Program-made: the position numbers and the translations under genes
Source of the DNA: Mesorhizobium sp. L-8-3
GTDB lineage: Bacteria; Pseudomonadota; Alphaproteobacteria; Rhizobiales; Rhizobiaceae
NCBI RefSeq assembly: GCF_016756615.1
Contig: NZ_AP023262.1
Coordinates: 4,279,501-4,343,500, forward strand
Direction: 5' to 3'
Length of the DNA stretch: 64,000 nucleotides
Shown here: piece after piece, positions 50,738 to 60,453 of the stretch
Numbering within the stretch: the stretch's first letter is position 1
Layout of the letters: every line of letters starts with the position of its first letter
Notes under the pieces: generated by a model
Database searches by the model: none
Told to the model about the DNA's origin: nothing
Seen by the model: the letters and a program-made list of their open reading frames with translations, nothing else

Positions 50738-51850
50738 ATGTCCTTGCGCCTCGCCACCTTCAATGTCGAAAACCTCATGCGCCGGTTCGATTTCTCGGGC
50801 TTTCGCAACCAGCTCAATCAGGACAGGACGCTGTCGCTGTTCGAGATCAGGAACGAGGCCGAATACAAGCAGCTCGAACAGGCGCGCGCCATAGCCCACA
50901 CCGACGATACCAGGCAATTGACGGCGCTCGCCATCGCGGAAACCCGCGCCGACATCGTCTGCCTTCAGGAGGTCGACAATCTCGAGGCCCTGAACGCCTT
51001 CGAATATGGCTACCTCTTCAAGATGGTGGGGCAGGGCTATCGCTACAAATATGTCTCGACCGGAAATGACAGCCGCGGCATCGACGTCGCCGTGATGATG
51101 CGCGAAGAGACCGCCCACGGCCAACCGATCGAGTTCGTGCGCATGACCAGCCATGCGCACGTCACCTACGAGGAGTTCGGCCTGCACACGCCCGAGCTCG
51201 CGGCACTGGGCAACGAGGCCTATGAACGCATCTTCCGCCGCGATTGCCTGGAGATCGACCTGCGGGTCGGCGGCGCGCCTCTGACGATCTATGCCGTGCA
51301 CTTCAAGTCCATGGGAGGGCCGCGCGACGGCGTGCCGGGACGCGAGGCCACCATGCCGATCCGCGTCGCCGAGGCGACGGCCGTGCGCAGGATAATCGAG
51401 AACCGGTTCGGCAGGGATCATGCCGCCGGCAAGCGCTGGATGATCTGTGGCGACTTGAACGACTATCGGCAGCGTGTCGTGATCGGCGGCGATGCCTATT
51501 CCGGCCATCGCTTCGATGTGGTGAACGAAACCCGGTCATGCCTGGATGTGCTCCTGGCCGACGGGTTCTGCGAGAATGTGGTGGAACGGCGCCCCGAGAT
51601 CGACCGCTGGACGCTCTACCACACACGCGGCCCGCAGGAGCGGCATCTGTGCCAGCTCGACTACATCCTCCTGTCGCCCGCGATGGCGCGACGGAACGAG
51701 GCTGCGGTTCCCGACATCGTCCGCGGCGGCCAGCCCTGGCGCACCGTCTTTCCTCCGGGGCAGGAAGTGGAGCGTTATCCACGCGCCGGCTGGGATCGTC
51801 CCAAGGCCTCGGATCATTGCCCGGTCGCCGTCACCCTCGACATCGCCTGA
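50738..51850 (+). CDS. Endonuclease/exonuclease/phosphatase-family protein
   Basis: 370 aa from ATG 50738. LRLATFNVENLMRRFDF, DIVCLQEVDN, YAVHFKS, ICGDLNDYR and the final ASDHCPVAVTL are the five conserved blocks of the DNase I-like fold (metal-binding Asn/Glu, catalytic His and Asp). No signal peptide is seen. The substrate may be nucleic acid or a phospho-compound. It is followed after 15 nt by a NUDIX gene, suggesting an operon. Confidence 0.88.
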   Translation: MSLRLATFNVENLMRRFDFSGFRNQLNQDRTLSLFEIRNEAEYKQLEQARAIAHTDDTRQLTALAIAETRADIVCLQEVDNLEALNAFEYGYLFKMVGQGYRYKYVSTGNDSRGIDVAVMMREETAHGQPIEFVRMTSHAHVTYEEFGLHTPELAALGNEAYERIFRRDCLEIDLRVGGAPLTIYAVHFKSMGGPRDGVPGREATMPIRVAEATAVRRIIENRFGRDHAAGKRWMICGDLNDYRQRVVIGGDAYSGHRFDVVNETRSCLDVLLADGFCENVVERRPEIDRWTLYHTRGPQERHLCQLDYILLSPAMARRNEAAVPDIVRGGQPWRTVFPPGQEVERYPRAGWDRPKASDHCPVAVTLDIA

Positions 51851-51865
51851 CAACGGGGTCTTCTC

Positions 51866-52585
51866 ATGTTCGACATTCCCATGGACGCGATCCTGCCCGT
51901 CGACGCCGTCGATGTGCGCCTCGACGCCGAGCCGCATCCTTACGAGGCGCAGAACCTCGATGCCATCGAGGATAACTGGCGGACCGAGGTCGCCGCCAAT
52001 CCGGCACTGTTCGACGGCACGATGGTCCTGCTTTCATCCCTGTCCTATTCGGGACGGCGCATGGTCGGCAAATGCCATGCGATCCGCTTCGCCACCTTCA
52101 TGCACTGGCGCCGCCGCCGCTCGATCGACACGGCGCAGCACGCCTTTGCCCATGCCATGCTGGTCGCCGCCGACAATGCGCTGGTGGCGATCCGCATGGG
52201 CGCTCACACCGCGAGCCCCGGCAGCGTCTATTTCGCCGCGGGTTCGTTCGAGCCCAAGGATTTTCCGGAAGGCAAGGTCGATCTTCACTTCAACATGGCG
52301 CGTGAACTCAGTGAGGAAACAGGGCTTTCGATCGACGGCGCCCGACGCGAGGACCAGCATTATTTCATCTCGCTCGAAAGCGGCACGGTGATCTTCCGGC
52401 GCTACTTCCTCGACTATGAAGCCGAGACCCTGGCCGCTCAGATCCGTGAATTCGTAGCGACCGAAGCGGAACCGGAGATCGAGGGACCGGTGATCATACG
52501 CAATGCCACGGACCTGCCCGCCGGGCTTTCGCCCCATATGGTGCCGCTGGTCGCCTGGCATTTCGCCAATCCGCATTCCGGCTAA
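51866..52585 (+). CDS. NUDIX hydrolase
   Basis: 239 aa. The core of the NUDIX box is MARELSEETGL (REUxEExG) near residue 145, but the first half of the box (GxxxxxE) is degenerate. Flanking segments (NALVAIRMGAHTASPGSVYFAAGSFEPKDF) fit the fold. It would cleave a nucleoside diphosphate-X substrate. It lies 15 nt after the EEP gene. Confidence 0.8.
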   Translation: MFDIPMDAILPVDAVDVRLDAEPHPYEAQNLDAIEDNWRTEVAANPALFDGTMVLLSSLSYSGRRMVGKCHAIRFATFMHWRRRRSIDTAQHAFAHAMLVAADNALVAIRMGAHTASPGSVYFAAGSFEPKDFPEGKVDLHFNMARELSEETGLSIDGARREDQHYFISLESGTVIFRRYFLDYEAETLAAQIREFVATEAEPEIEGPVIIRNATDLPAGLSPHMVPLVAWHFANPHSG

Positions 52586-52595
52586 CGCCTTCACA

Positions 52596-52619
52596 TTGCC
52601 ACCGCTTTCGCGGCGGCAA
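52596..52619 (+). terminator. Hairpin after the NUDIX gene
   Basis: TTGCCACCGC-TTTC-GCGGCGGCAA forms a 10-bp stem with one mismatch, 10 nt after the stop. There is no T run. Confidence 0.35.
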
Positions 52620-52817
52620 GATCGCGCCTCCACCAGAATGCCGGAGTGTGGAATGCCCGTTTCCTACACGATATGCTCCGTTTCGCAGGCTTGCGCCGTC
52701 GCCGGGGTCGTGGTTTCGGCCGCACCGGCCGGCCGCCGCCAGACGGCGCGGCATGGCCGCCCTCTCATGCGGGGCGAGGAGCCAGTGTCCTGATCTGGGC
52801 AGCGGCGCATGCCCTCC

Positions 52818-52859
52818 AGCATGTCGCGTGAAAAAGGGTTCACGTTTACGCGACACGCT
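52818..52859. repeat. Rhizobial palindrome (AGCATGTCGCGT/ACGCGACACGCT)
   Basis: AGCATGTCGCGT pairs with ACGCGACACGCT (one mismatch), and the loop contains the inner stem GTGAA...TTCAC. It is the first part of a two-hairpin element. Confidence 0.65.
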
Positions 52860-52877
52860 GTAGGTTCTTGATTTGGC

Positions 52878-52918
52878 GCATGTCTTTTCCCCGAAAGCGC
52901 TGCTTTCGGGATACATGC
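52878..52918. repeat. Rhizobial intergenic palindrome, second copy (GCATGT...ACATGC)
   Basis: GCATGT...CCCGAAAGC pairs with GCTTTCGGG..ACATGC. It is the same class as 32761-32800, and likewise stands beside a second palindrome, so the pair is a repeated composite element. Confidence 0.65.
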
Positions 52919-52972
52919 TTTGGGCGCAGCGGCAGCGTTGCGTCCCCGTCCCACGCGAGCCCGACGACGCCC

Positions 52973-54232
52973 ATGGTTTCGATTTTCGAGATTGCAGCCC
53001 TCCTGCTCACATTGTCCGCCATTTTCGGCTGGATCAATCTGCGCTTCTTCAAGCTGCCGCATACGATCGGTCTGCTGCTGATGGGGCTAGCCTCGTCGAT
53101 ATTCCTTCTGGGCATGCACCGCCTCCTGCCGGATCTCGGGATCGGAGCGCGGATGACCCATGCCATCGGCAGCATCGACTTCTACTCGACCATCATGGAC
53201 GGCATGCTCGCCTTCCTGCTCTTCGCCGGAGCATTGCATGTCGACCTGCGCCCGCTGAAGAACCAGAAGTGGGCGATCGCGCTGATGGCGAGCATCGGGG
53301 TCGTCATCTCGACCGTCGTGATCGCCGTCTGCCTTTGGCTGGCCGCCCGGGCACTCGGTTTCCAACTCTCGATGCCCTGGGCTCTGGTCTTCGGAGCGCT
53401 GATCTCGCCTACGGACCCGGTGGCCGTACTCAGCCTGCTCAAATCCGCCGACGTGCCCGAATCGATCGAAGCCAAGATCGCAGGTGAATCCCTGTTCAAC
53501 GACGGCGTGGCCGTCGTGGCCTTCAGCGCGCTGCTGGCGTTCGCGCTCGGTTCGCCGGACCAGGTTCCGCAGGACCTCAGCTTCGACACCGTGTCGGAAG
53601 TCCTGGCGGAGCAGGCTCCGGGCGCGGCGCTGTTCGGCCTCGCCACAGGCTGGATCGCCTGCCGCGCCATGGCTGCGATAAACGACCGTATCGTCGAGAT
53701 CCTGATCTCGCTCGGCGTCTGTGTCGCGACCTATGCCGTCTGTCTGCGTTACGGCATGTCGGGACCGATCGCGGTGGTCGTCGCTGGCCTGCTGATCGGC
53801 AGCCGCGCAGGAGGTGGGATAAGCATGAAGGCGAAGGACCATCTGTTCGCCTTCTGGGAAGTGATCGACGAGATCCTCAACTCGGTGCTCTTCCTGCTGA
53901 TCGGCCTCGAGGTTCTGGTGCTGCATCTCCAGGGCGGCCATCTCCTCCTGGTCCTGGCGGCAATCCCGATCGTCCTGTTCGGCAGGCTGGTTTCCGTGAC
54001 GGTGCCGATTTCGCTTCTGTCGTTCCGGCAGAAATTCGCGGTCGGGGCGATCCCCATCCTGACATGGGGCGGCCTGCGCGGAGGCGTCTCGGTCGCGCTC
54101 GCCTTGTCCTTGCCCGACAGCGAGGCCAAGCCGACCATTCTGGCCGTGACCTATGGCGTGGTGCTCTTCTCGATCATCGTCCAGGGGCTGACGGTCAAGC
54201 ACCTGGTGGCGCGGACCCTGAAACCCGCCTGA
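52973..54232 (+). CDS. Na+/H+ antiporter, CPA1 family
   Basis: 419 aa from ATG 52973, about twelve membrane helices. Signatures: FKLPHTIGLLLMGLASS, LLFAGALHVDLRPL, and the ion-binding FGALISPTDPVAVLSLLKSADVPESIEAKIAGESLFNDGVAVVAF, where the Asp residues of SPTDP and FNDG lie. Near the C-terminus is WGGLRGGVSVALALSLP. There is no long cytoplasmic tail. A longer frame to 52868 is rejected because it runs through the palindrome at 52878. Confidence 0.92.
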   Translation: MVSIFEIAALLLTLSAIFGWINLRFFKLPHTIGLLLMGLASSIFLLGMHRLLPDLGIGARMTHAIGSIDFYSTIMDGMLAFLLFAGALHVDLRPLKNQKWAIALMASIGVVISTVVIAVCLWLAARALGFQLSMPWALVFGALISPTDPVAVLSLLKSADVPESIEAKIAGESLFNDGVAVVAFSALLAFALGSPDQVPQDLSFDTVSEVLAEQAPGAALFGLATGWIACRAMAAINDRIVEILISLGVCVATYAVCLRYGMSGPIAVVVAGLLIGSRAGGGISMKAKDHLFAFWEVIDEILNSVLFLLIGLEVLVLHLQGGHLLLVLAAIPIVLFGRLVSVTVPISLLSFRQKFAVGAIPILTWGGLRGGVSVALALSLPDSEAKPTILAVTYGVVLFSIIVQGLTVKHLVARTLKPA

Positions 54233-54315
54233 CATATCCAGTGGGCGGATGCTGCGCATCGACCCGGCCTCGATCGTCGGCGCGGCCCATCCGGGCCGCT
54301 TGGCTTTCGCGCTGC

Positions 54316-54382
54316 CGCATCGGCCCGAAAATCGTACTCGATTTTTGCTGCGCTGACCTTCGGTTCGGAAAGCACGATGCGC
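54316..54382. repeat. Dispersed repeat, copy B
   Basis: It starts CGCATCGGCCCGAAAATCG and ends CGGAAAGCACGATGCGC, as copy A at 43677-43721 does, but the middle is longer. Both lie in gaps between genes; further similarity (GCGCGGCGCTC) follows each. Confidence 0.65.
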
Positions 54383-54494
54383 CTCCTAATAGTGGCGGAG
54401 CGTCCTTTCCGCGTGCAAGTGGACGCGCGGCGCTCTGACGGGCGTGGGCCACGCGGTCGCGCGCTCCAGCGGTCGATCCTGTCGACCGCTGGTA

Positions 54495-55705
<1,211 letters not shown>

Positions 55706-55706
<1 letters not shown>

Positions 55707-56416
55707 CAGGCCGCCTCGCTGTCGGCGGTATCGGATTCGACATGTCCGTCCAGGAAGCCGACGGTGCGCCCGGCATAGGCGGCGATGTCGGGCTCATGGG
55801 TGACCATCACCACAGTCAGGCCGAGATCTCGGTTGAGACCCGTCAGCAGGTCCATGATCTCATGGCTGCGGGCCGTGTCGAGATTGCCGGTCGGCTCGTC
55901 CGCGACGAGCAGGGTGGGCTTCGTCACGATCGCGCGGGCGATCGCGACACGCTGCTGCTGGCCGCCGGAAAGTTCCGCCGGCGTGTGATCGGCGCGGCCG
56001 GAAAGCCCGACCTGGGCCAGCGCCTCCAGGGCGCGCGACCGGCGCTCGGCGGCGCCGACCCCGCGATAGATCAGCGGCAGCTCGACATTCTCGACCGCCG
56101 TCGTGCGCGCAAGTAGATTGTAGCCCTGGAAGACGAAGCCGATGTGCAGGTTGCGCAGCGTGGCGCGGCGGCCGCGATCCAGCCGCCCCGCGTCGATGCC
56201 CAGGAAGCCATGACGGCCCGCCGTCGGTGTGTCGAGGCAGCCGATGATGTTCATGGCCGTCGACTTGCCGGATCCGGACGGCCCCATGATGGCGACGAAC
56301 TCGCCGCGCCCGATGGCAAGGTCGACGCCGGCAAGCGCCTGGACCCTGGCTTCACCGTCGCCATAGGTCTTCCAGACCTTGTCGAAGGTGACGAGCGGCT
56401 CCGCGGCGGTCGGCAT
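55706..56416 (-). CDS. MacB-like ABC transporter ATP-binding protein
   Basis: 236 aa. Walker A GPSGSGKST, Q-loop FVFQGYNLLARTTAVENVELPLIY, signature LSGGQQQRVAIARAI, Walker B LLVADEPTGNLD and switch MVTHEPDIAAYA are all intact. It is the LolD/MacB-type ATPase for the permease encoded downstream. It overlaps both neighbours by 1 nt. Confidence 0.94.
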
Positions 56417-57711
56417 CAGCGTGCAGCGGCTGCCGGCGTGTTGCCGGTGATGACGGGATCGCCGGCTTCGAGGCCCGAAACGATCTCGGTCAGTTCGCCG
56501 TCGGTCGAGCCGGTCTTGACCCGCACCGGCTTGGGCTGTCCGTCCTCCAGGACGTAAAGCGTGCGCATCCCTGCCGGCGCGGTGTCGCGCTGGCGCTGGC
56601 CCATGCCGCGCGGCATGCGCGGCATGAAAAGGTTTTGCAGGCTCCAGCCGGAGCGGCGCTCGGTCACGGGCGGGCGATAGCGGAAGGCGGCGCTCGGCAC
56701 GGTGATGACGTCGTTCGCCTGTTTGGTGACCACGGAGACGGTCGCGGTCATGCCCGGACGCAGGAGCAACTCCTCATTGTCGACATCGAGCCGCGCGTCA
56801 TAGGTCACCACGCCCTCGGTGGTCACGGAGGCATAGGCGATGTCGCGGATGTCGGCGTCGAAGACGCGGCCGGGGAAGGCGTCGACGGTGAAGCTCGCCG
56901 CCTGGCCCGGTTTCACCGTGCCGATGTCGGCCTCGTCGATGGCAGCCTTGAGCTCCATCTTCGCGAGATCGGCGGCGATGACGAAGAGCACCGGCGCCTG
57001 CAGCGACGAAGCGACGGTCTGGCCGGGATCGACCGAGCGGGTCAGGACGACGCCGTCGATCGGTGCGTAGATCGTGCTCTTGGCGAGGTCGGCCTGCTGC
57101 AGTTTCAGCTCGGCCACGGCAATGGCGAGATTGGCCTCGGCGATGGCGACGGCGCTCGCCGCGCGGTCGCGTGCCGCGGTCGCCGCGTCGAGGGCCTGGG
57201 TGGTGGCCATGCCGCGTCCGGTGAGCTGGTTCGTCCTGACGAAGGCCTGCTCGGTCTCCTGCAGCGTCGTTTTCGCGTCGGTGACCTTGGCTTCGGCCGC
57301 CTTGACCGAGGCCTCGCCACGCTCGACCTGGGCGGCGAGGCGGGTCGTATCGAGTGCGGCGAGCACGTCGCCTTTGCTCACCCGTTGATTCTCGTTGACG
57401 GCCACCGAGCGGACGACACCCGACAGTTCGCTCGAAATGTCGACCTGGGTGAGGGGCTGGAGCGTGCCGGTGGCCGAGACCTCGACGGTGAGGCTGCCGC
57501 GCTCGGCAGGCACTGTTGCGAAGGCCGGCACCGGCGAGGGCCTGCCGAAATAGTGATAACCGCCATAGGCGGCGCCAACGACCAGCACGCCGGCGGCCAG
57601 CCAGCGCCACAAGCGACGGTGCTTGCGCCCGCGCCCTTTGTGGTCGAGCCCGAGCGCCGCCTCCATGGCCGCGACGCTCTCTGTGCGCGGGCGATTGACG
57701 ACCTGGTCCAT
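56416..57711 (-). CDS. MacA-like periplasmic adaptor protein
   Basis: 431 aa from ATG 57711, with GGGGAGG upstream. An N-terminal anchor helix (LWRWLAAGVLVVGAAYGGYHYF) precedes the biotinyl-lipoyl half (VSATGTLQPLTQVDISSELSGVVRSVAVNENQRVSKGDVLAALD), a long coiled-coil hairpin (residues 110-185), the second lipoyl half and beta-barrel. It links the ABC permease to an outer-membrane channel, which is not encoded nearby. The first gene of the macA-like operon. Substrates might be macrolides, siderophores or lipids. Confidence 0.92.
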   Translation of the reverse strand: MDQVVNRPRTESVAAMEAALGLDHKGRGRKHRRLWRWLAAGVLVVGAAYGGYHYFGRPSPVPAFATVPAERGSLTVEVSATGTLQPLTQVDISSELSGVVRSVAVNENQRVSKGDVLAALDTTRLAAQVERGEASVKAAEAKVTDAKTTLQETEQAFVRTNQLTGRGMATTQALDAATAARDRAASAVAIAEANLAIAVAELKLQQADLAKSTIYAPIDGVVLTRSVDPGQTVASSLQAPVLFVIAADLAKMELKAAIDEADIGTVKPGQAASFTVDAFPGRVFDADIRDIAYASVTTEGVVTYDARLDVDNEELLLRPGMTATVSVVTKQANDVITVPSAAFRYRPPVTERRSGWSLQNLFMPRMPRGMGQRQRDTAPAGMRTLYVLEDGQPKPVRVKTGSTDGELTEIVSGLEAGDPVITGNTPAAAAR

Positions 57712-57837
57712 TGTGGACCTCCCCAAGCGCTCAATAGAATCCCTATCAGGGACACATCATGTCTGATCCAGCCGAATTCAAATTAAATTTCGCCCATGTT
57801 CTCTTTGCGGCATGATGGGGGCGAAGGAGAAATCACG

Positions 57838-58755
57838 ATGCCGAAGCGCAGATACGCCGTCTACGACGTTTTCACCGACAAGGTGCTGGCCGGAAACCCT
57901 CTTGCCGTGGTGTTTGAAGCCGAGGGGCTGGACGATGCGGCTATGCAGCGCATCGCGGGAGAGTTCAACCTTTCCGAGACAAGCTTCGTCCTGCCGCCTG
58001 TCAATCCGCGACACCGGGCCAATGTCAGGATATTCACCCCGCACTACGAGATGCCCTTCGCCGGCCATCCGACCGTCGGGACGGCGATCGCACTCGCCGA
58101 AGCGGCTGCCGAGGCGGGAGAGCGCGGTACCGGCATCCTGGTGCTGGAGGAGAAGGTCGGGCCGATCCGCTGCGCGGTGAAACAGGATGGCGGCCCGGCC
58201 TTTGCCGAGTTCGACCTGCCCCGCCTGCCGGAGCAGTTGCCGCTGTCGGCCGAGCCCGATGCGATCGGAGCGGCACTCGGCCTCGATTCGCAGGAGATCG
58301 GCTTCGAGAATCACCGCGTCGGCCTCTGGTCCGGCGGCGTGCCCTACATCACCGTGCCGGTCGCCTCGCTGGCGGCGGCCGGCCGTGCGGTCCTCGACGG
58401 CAGCGCCTGGCTCGACCTCGCGCCCACCCGCGACAATGGCGCGCCGGCCTGCGCCTACGTCTACACGCGCGAGACGGTGGGGAAGGACAGTGCGTTCCAT
58501 GCCCGCATGTTCGTACCGGGCAGTCCCGGCTACGAGGACCCGGCGACCGGTTCCGCGGCCGCGGCCTTTGCGGGCGTGATCCATCATTTCGACCGCCCGG
58601 TGGACGGGCCGGCGCGCTACTGGATCGAGCAGGGCATCGAGATGGGGCGCCCCTCGCGCATCCGGCTCGAGCTCGACATCGAAGGCGGCGGCATCGCCGC
58701 GGCCCGCATCGGCGGCAACGCGGTCAGGATCGCGGAGGGCAGCCTTTTCGCGTGA
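57838..58755 (+). CDS. PhzF-family isomerase/epimerase-like protein
   Basis: 305 aa from ATG 57838, with AAGGAGAAA upstream. YAVYDVFTDKVLAGNPLAVVFEAEGLDDAAMQRIAGEFNLSETSFVLPP contains the catalytic Glu of the family (NLSETSFV), followed by RIFTPHYEMPFAGHPTVGTAIAL and the C-terminal MFVPGSPGYEDPATGSAAAAFAGVI. The substrate is unknown; the phenazine pathway itself is absent. Confidence 0.92.
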   Translation: MPKRRYAVYDVFTDKVLAGNPLAVVFEAEGLDDAAMQRIAGEFNLSETSFVLPPVNPRHRANVRIFTPHYEMPFAGHPTVGTAIALAEAAAEAGERGTGILVLEEKVGPIRCAVKQDGGPAFAEFDLPRLPEQLPLSAEPDAIGAALGLDSQEIGFENHRVGLWSGGVPYITVPVASLAAAGRAVLDGSAWLDLAPTRDNGAPACAYVYTRETVGKDSAFHARMFVPGSPGYEDPATGSAAAAFAGVIHHFDRPVDGPARYWIEQGIEMGRPSRIRLELDIEGGGIAAARIGGNAVRIAEGSLFA

Positions 58756-58853
58756 AGCGCTGTTCGGCGCCCTGTGAAAAAACAGCACGTCGTGGCTAGA
58801 CAGGCCGGACGGCTATGGCTATATGCCCGCCATTCGCCGTCGCAAACGGCCGT

Positions 58854-58929
<76 letters not shown>

Positions 58930-58991
58930 CTAACTCCTTGGGAAACTTATGTTTTTCCAATCATCCAAAATAAATCAGCAGGCAGTGTGTT

Positions 58992-59117
58992 CTAAAGTGT
59001 GTCTGCGGGCATCTGGTCCACGGCGCGCTTTAGGGGCTTCAGGCTGTTTTGGGAATACCGGCGCGTCATCGAGGCGGTCTTGTGTCCCATCAGGTCCTGA
59101 GTGGTCTTATCCGCCAC
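58992..59117 (-). pseudogene. Tyrosine recombinase (integrase) C-terminal remnant
   Basis: The minus-strand translation reads DLMGHKTASMTRRYSQNS then LKPLKRAVDQM and stops at 58992. This is the last catalytic block of phage-type integrases: H of LMGH and the nucleophile Tyr in RRYS. Upstream of about residue 40 the frame is lost and overlaps the 59107-59361 gene. Its position and orientation, immediately next to tRNA-Lys, are those of an island integrase. Confidence 0.65.
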
Positions 59118-59361
59118 GCCTGAAGGCAGCGAGCTCCTCGCGGGTATGGATCTCCAGCAAGTCCCGGAGGAACTTGTTGTCCTCCTCCCAGGGCCAGCTC
59201 TCCGCGGTCTTCAGCGCTTCAATCAGCTTCTCGTTGTCGGCGGTCGTGTCGTTGACGTGCGCCAGCTGGATGCGGATGGTCGGCGCGTCCTGGAAGGCGT
59301 CCAGCGGTTCGACGACTGCGAGCCAACCCTTGAACGGATGGATGGAGAGGTATGCCGTCAT
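59107..59361 (-). CDS. Small hypothetical protein
   Basis: 84 aa, MTAYLSIHPFKGWLAVVEPL then TIRIQLAHVNDTTADNEKLIEALKTAESWPW. Acidic, no recognised domain. It overlaps the preceding gene by 4 nt (ATGA), so the two are cotranscribed. Its end overlaps the integrase remnant. Confidence 0.5.
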   Translation of the reverse strand: MTAYLSIHPFKGWLAVVEPLDAFQDAPTIRIQLAHVNDTTADNEKLIEALKTAESWPWEEDNKFLRDLLEIHTREELAAFRRGG

Positions 59362-59684
59362 GCGTCCACACCTTCCACCAAGCTGTACACCAGCGGGGTG
59401 TCCGAGTAGTCACAGATCACATCCTCGTCGTTGCCGTGGACGAGCATCAGCCAGCCGACCTTGCCGCTGTCCTCCTTGCGCCGGAATATGAACTGTGACT
59501 CGTCGGTGACGGCGACTTCGGCGGTGAGCTGCTCATAGTCGATCGATCTGATGACCGGCCAGTCCTCGCCGTCCCAGTCCTCGCCGTCGTAAACGGAGAC
59601 GACGTAGTGCAGGCCGAGGGCCTTCTTGATGAGGGCTTCGACGATCTTCTGCTCGGCCGGCCTCATGTAGCTGGGGAATGCCAC
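59358..59684 (-). CDS. Hypothetical island protein
   Basis: 108 aa: MAFPSYMRPAEQKIVEALIK, GLHYVVSVYDGEDWDGEDWPVIRSIDYEQL, FIFRRKEDSGKVGWLMLVHGNDEDVICDYSDT. It is acidic and looks like small proteins found in phage and island cargo. No function can be given. GAGGAGCAATC precedes ATG 59684. Confidence 0.55.
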   Translation of the reverse strand: MAFPSYMRPAEQKIVEALIKKALGLHYVVSVYDGEDWDGEDWPVIRSIDYEQLTAEVAVTDESQFIFRRKEDSGKVGWLMLVHGNDEDVICDYSDTPLVYSLVEGVDA

Positions 59685-59712
59685 GCGATTGCTCCTCTTG
59701 CAGGCAGAGAAA

Positions 59713-59738
59713 AAGCCCCAAGAGTGCTCTTGGGGCTT
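59713..59738 (-). terminator. Rho-independent terminator of the MltR-like gene
   Basis: AAGCCCCAAGAG and CTCTTGGGGCTT are perfect reverse complements around TG. On the minus strand the stem is followed by TTTTTCT, 26 nt after the gene ending at 59764. Confidence 0.85.
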
Positions 59739-59763
59739 CGCTATTGATGGTTGTTGAGATCGA

Positions 59764-60414
59764 CTAACCGCCGGGTGCTGGTTTTCGCGGCGCGACGGCG
59801 GCGCTCGCGGAAGATGTTCCTCCTGCAGCCGCGTTGCGCGCCAACACCTCGCGCGCCTCCTGCGCTTTTTCTTCCCGTTGTCGATCCCGCCGATGCTTAT
59901 GCAGTTTGGCTTCGCTTACGAATAACCGCGAGCGGACAAAGACCCACACAGCTCCAACAAAGCGCTCGACAGTGTCAGGAGTGGAAAAAAATTCTTGCTT
60001 GGGAAGCCTTTTGACTAGGTTCTTAATTTCTTCGTTCTCAAAATTGATCTCGACATCTGAGTGAGCAAAAGTATTTCGTATTTCACGTATTGTATGCAAA
60101 TGTTTCCACGTTTCTTCGTCAATCCAACCCATCGAAAATACGTAATCAATTTTTGCAGAAAAACTACTCAAAGGGCCTGGGTATCTGAACAGCCTATTTA
60201 TAAGTTTATCACCGTTATATTTCTTTTCTAGGTTAGCTGTTTCCATGTAGTACTCAATAATTTCCTTTAGAGTGTTTTCAATACGTGTAACTATGTATAT
60301 GGCGGTGCCCGGGTCAGTTCGCCGTCGGAGTTCTTTCGCGAACGCTTTTATTTCCTCTGGGGATGCGTTCTCAACGTTCTTTCTCAAAACTTGAAGTATA
60401 CCATCAATGCTCAT
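59764..60414 (-). CDS. MltR-like / DUF4145-type protein, AT-rich
   Basis: 216 aa from ATG 60414. NRLFRYPGPLSSFSAKIDYVFSMGWIDEETWKHLHTIREIRNTFAHS is the pattern of the mannitol-repressor (MltR) helical domain. The region IVTRIENTLKEIIEYYM precedes it, and the C-terminus is charged and Ala-rich. AT-rich codons such as ATA, TTA and AAA set it apart from the core genes. Such domains occur in island and phage proteins of unknown role. An IS5 element ends 40 bp upstream of its start, so its promoter may be lost. Confidence 0.65.
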   Translation of the reverse strand: MSIDGILQVLRKNVENASPEEIKAFAKELRRRTDPGTAIYIVTRIENTLKEIIEYYMETANLEKKYNGDKLINRLFRYPGPLSSFSAKIDYVFSMGWIDEETWKHLHTIREIRNTFAHSDVEINFENEEIKNLVKRLPKQEFFSTPDTVERFVGAVWVFVRSRLFVSEAKLHKHRRDRQREEKAQEAREVLARNAAAGGTSSASAAVAPRKPAPGG

Positions 60415-60453
60415 AACCCCGAACTCCGTTCGCCGGCCCAATATCTGCCGATT

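Larger units (their letters stand above)
52586..52972. other. Repeat-containing gap between NUDIX and antiporter genes
   Basis: 387 nt without a supported gene. It holds a hairpin just after the NUDIX stop (52596-52619) and the two palindromes listed separately. Confidence 0.45.
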
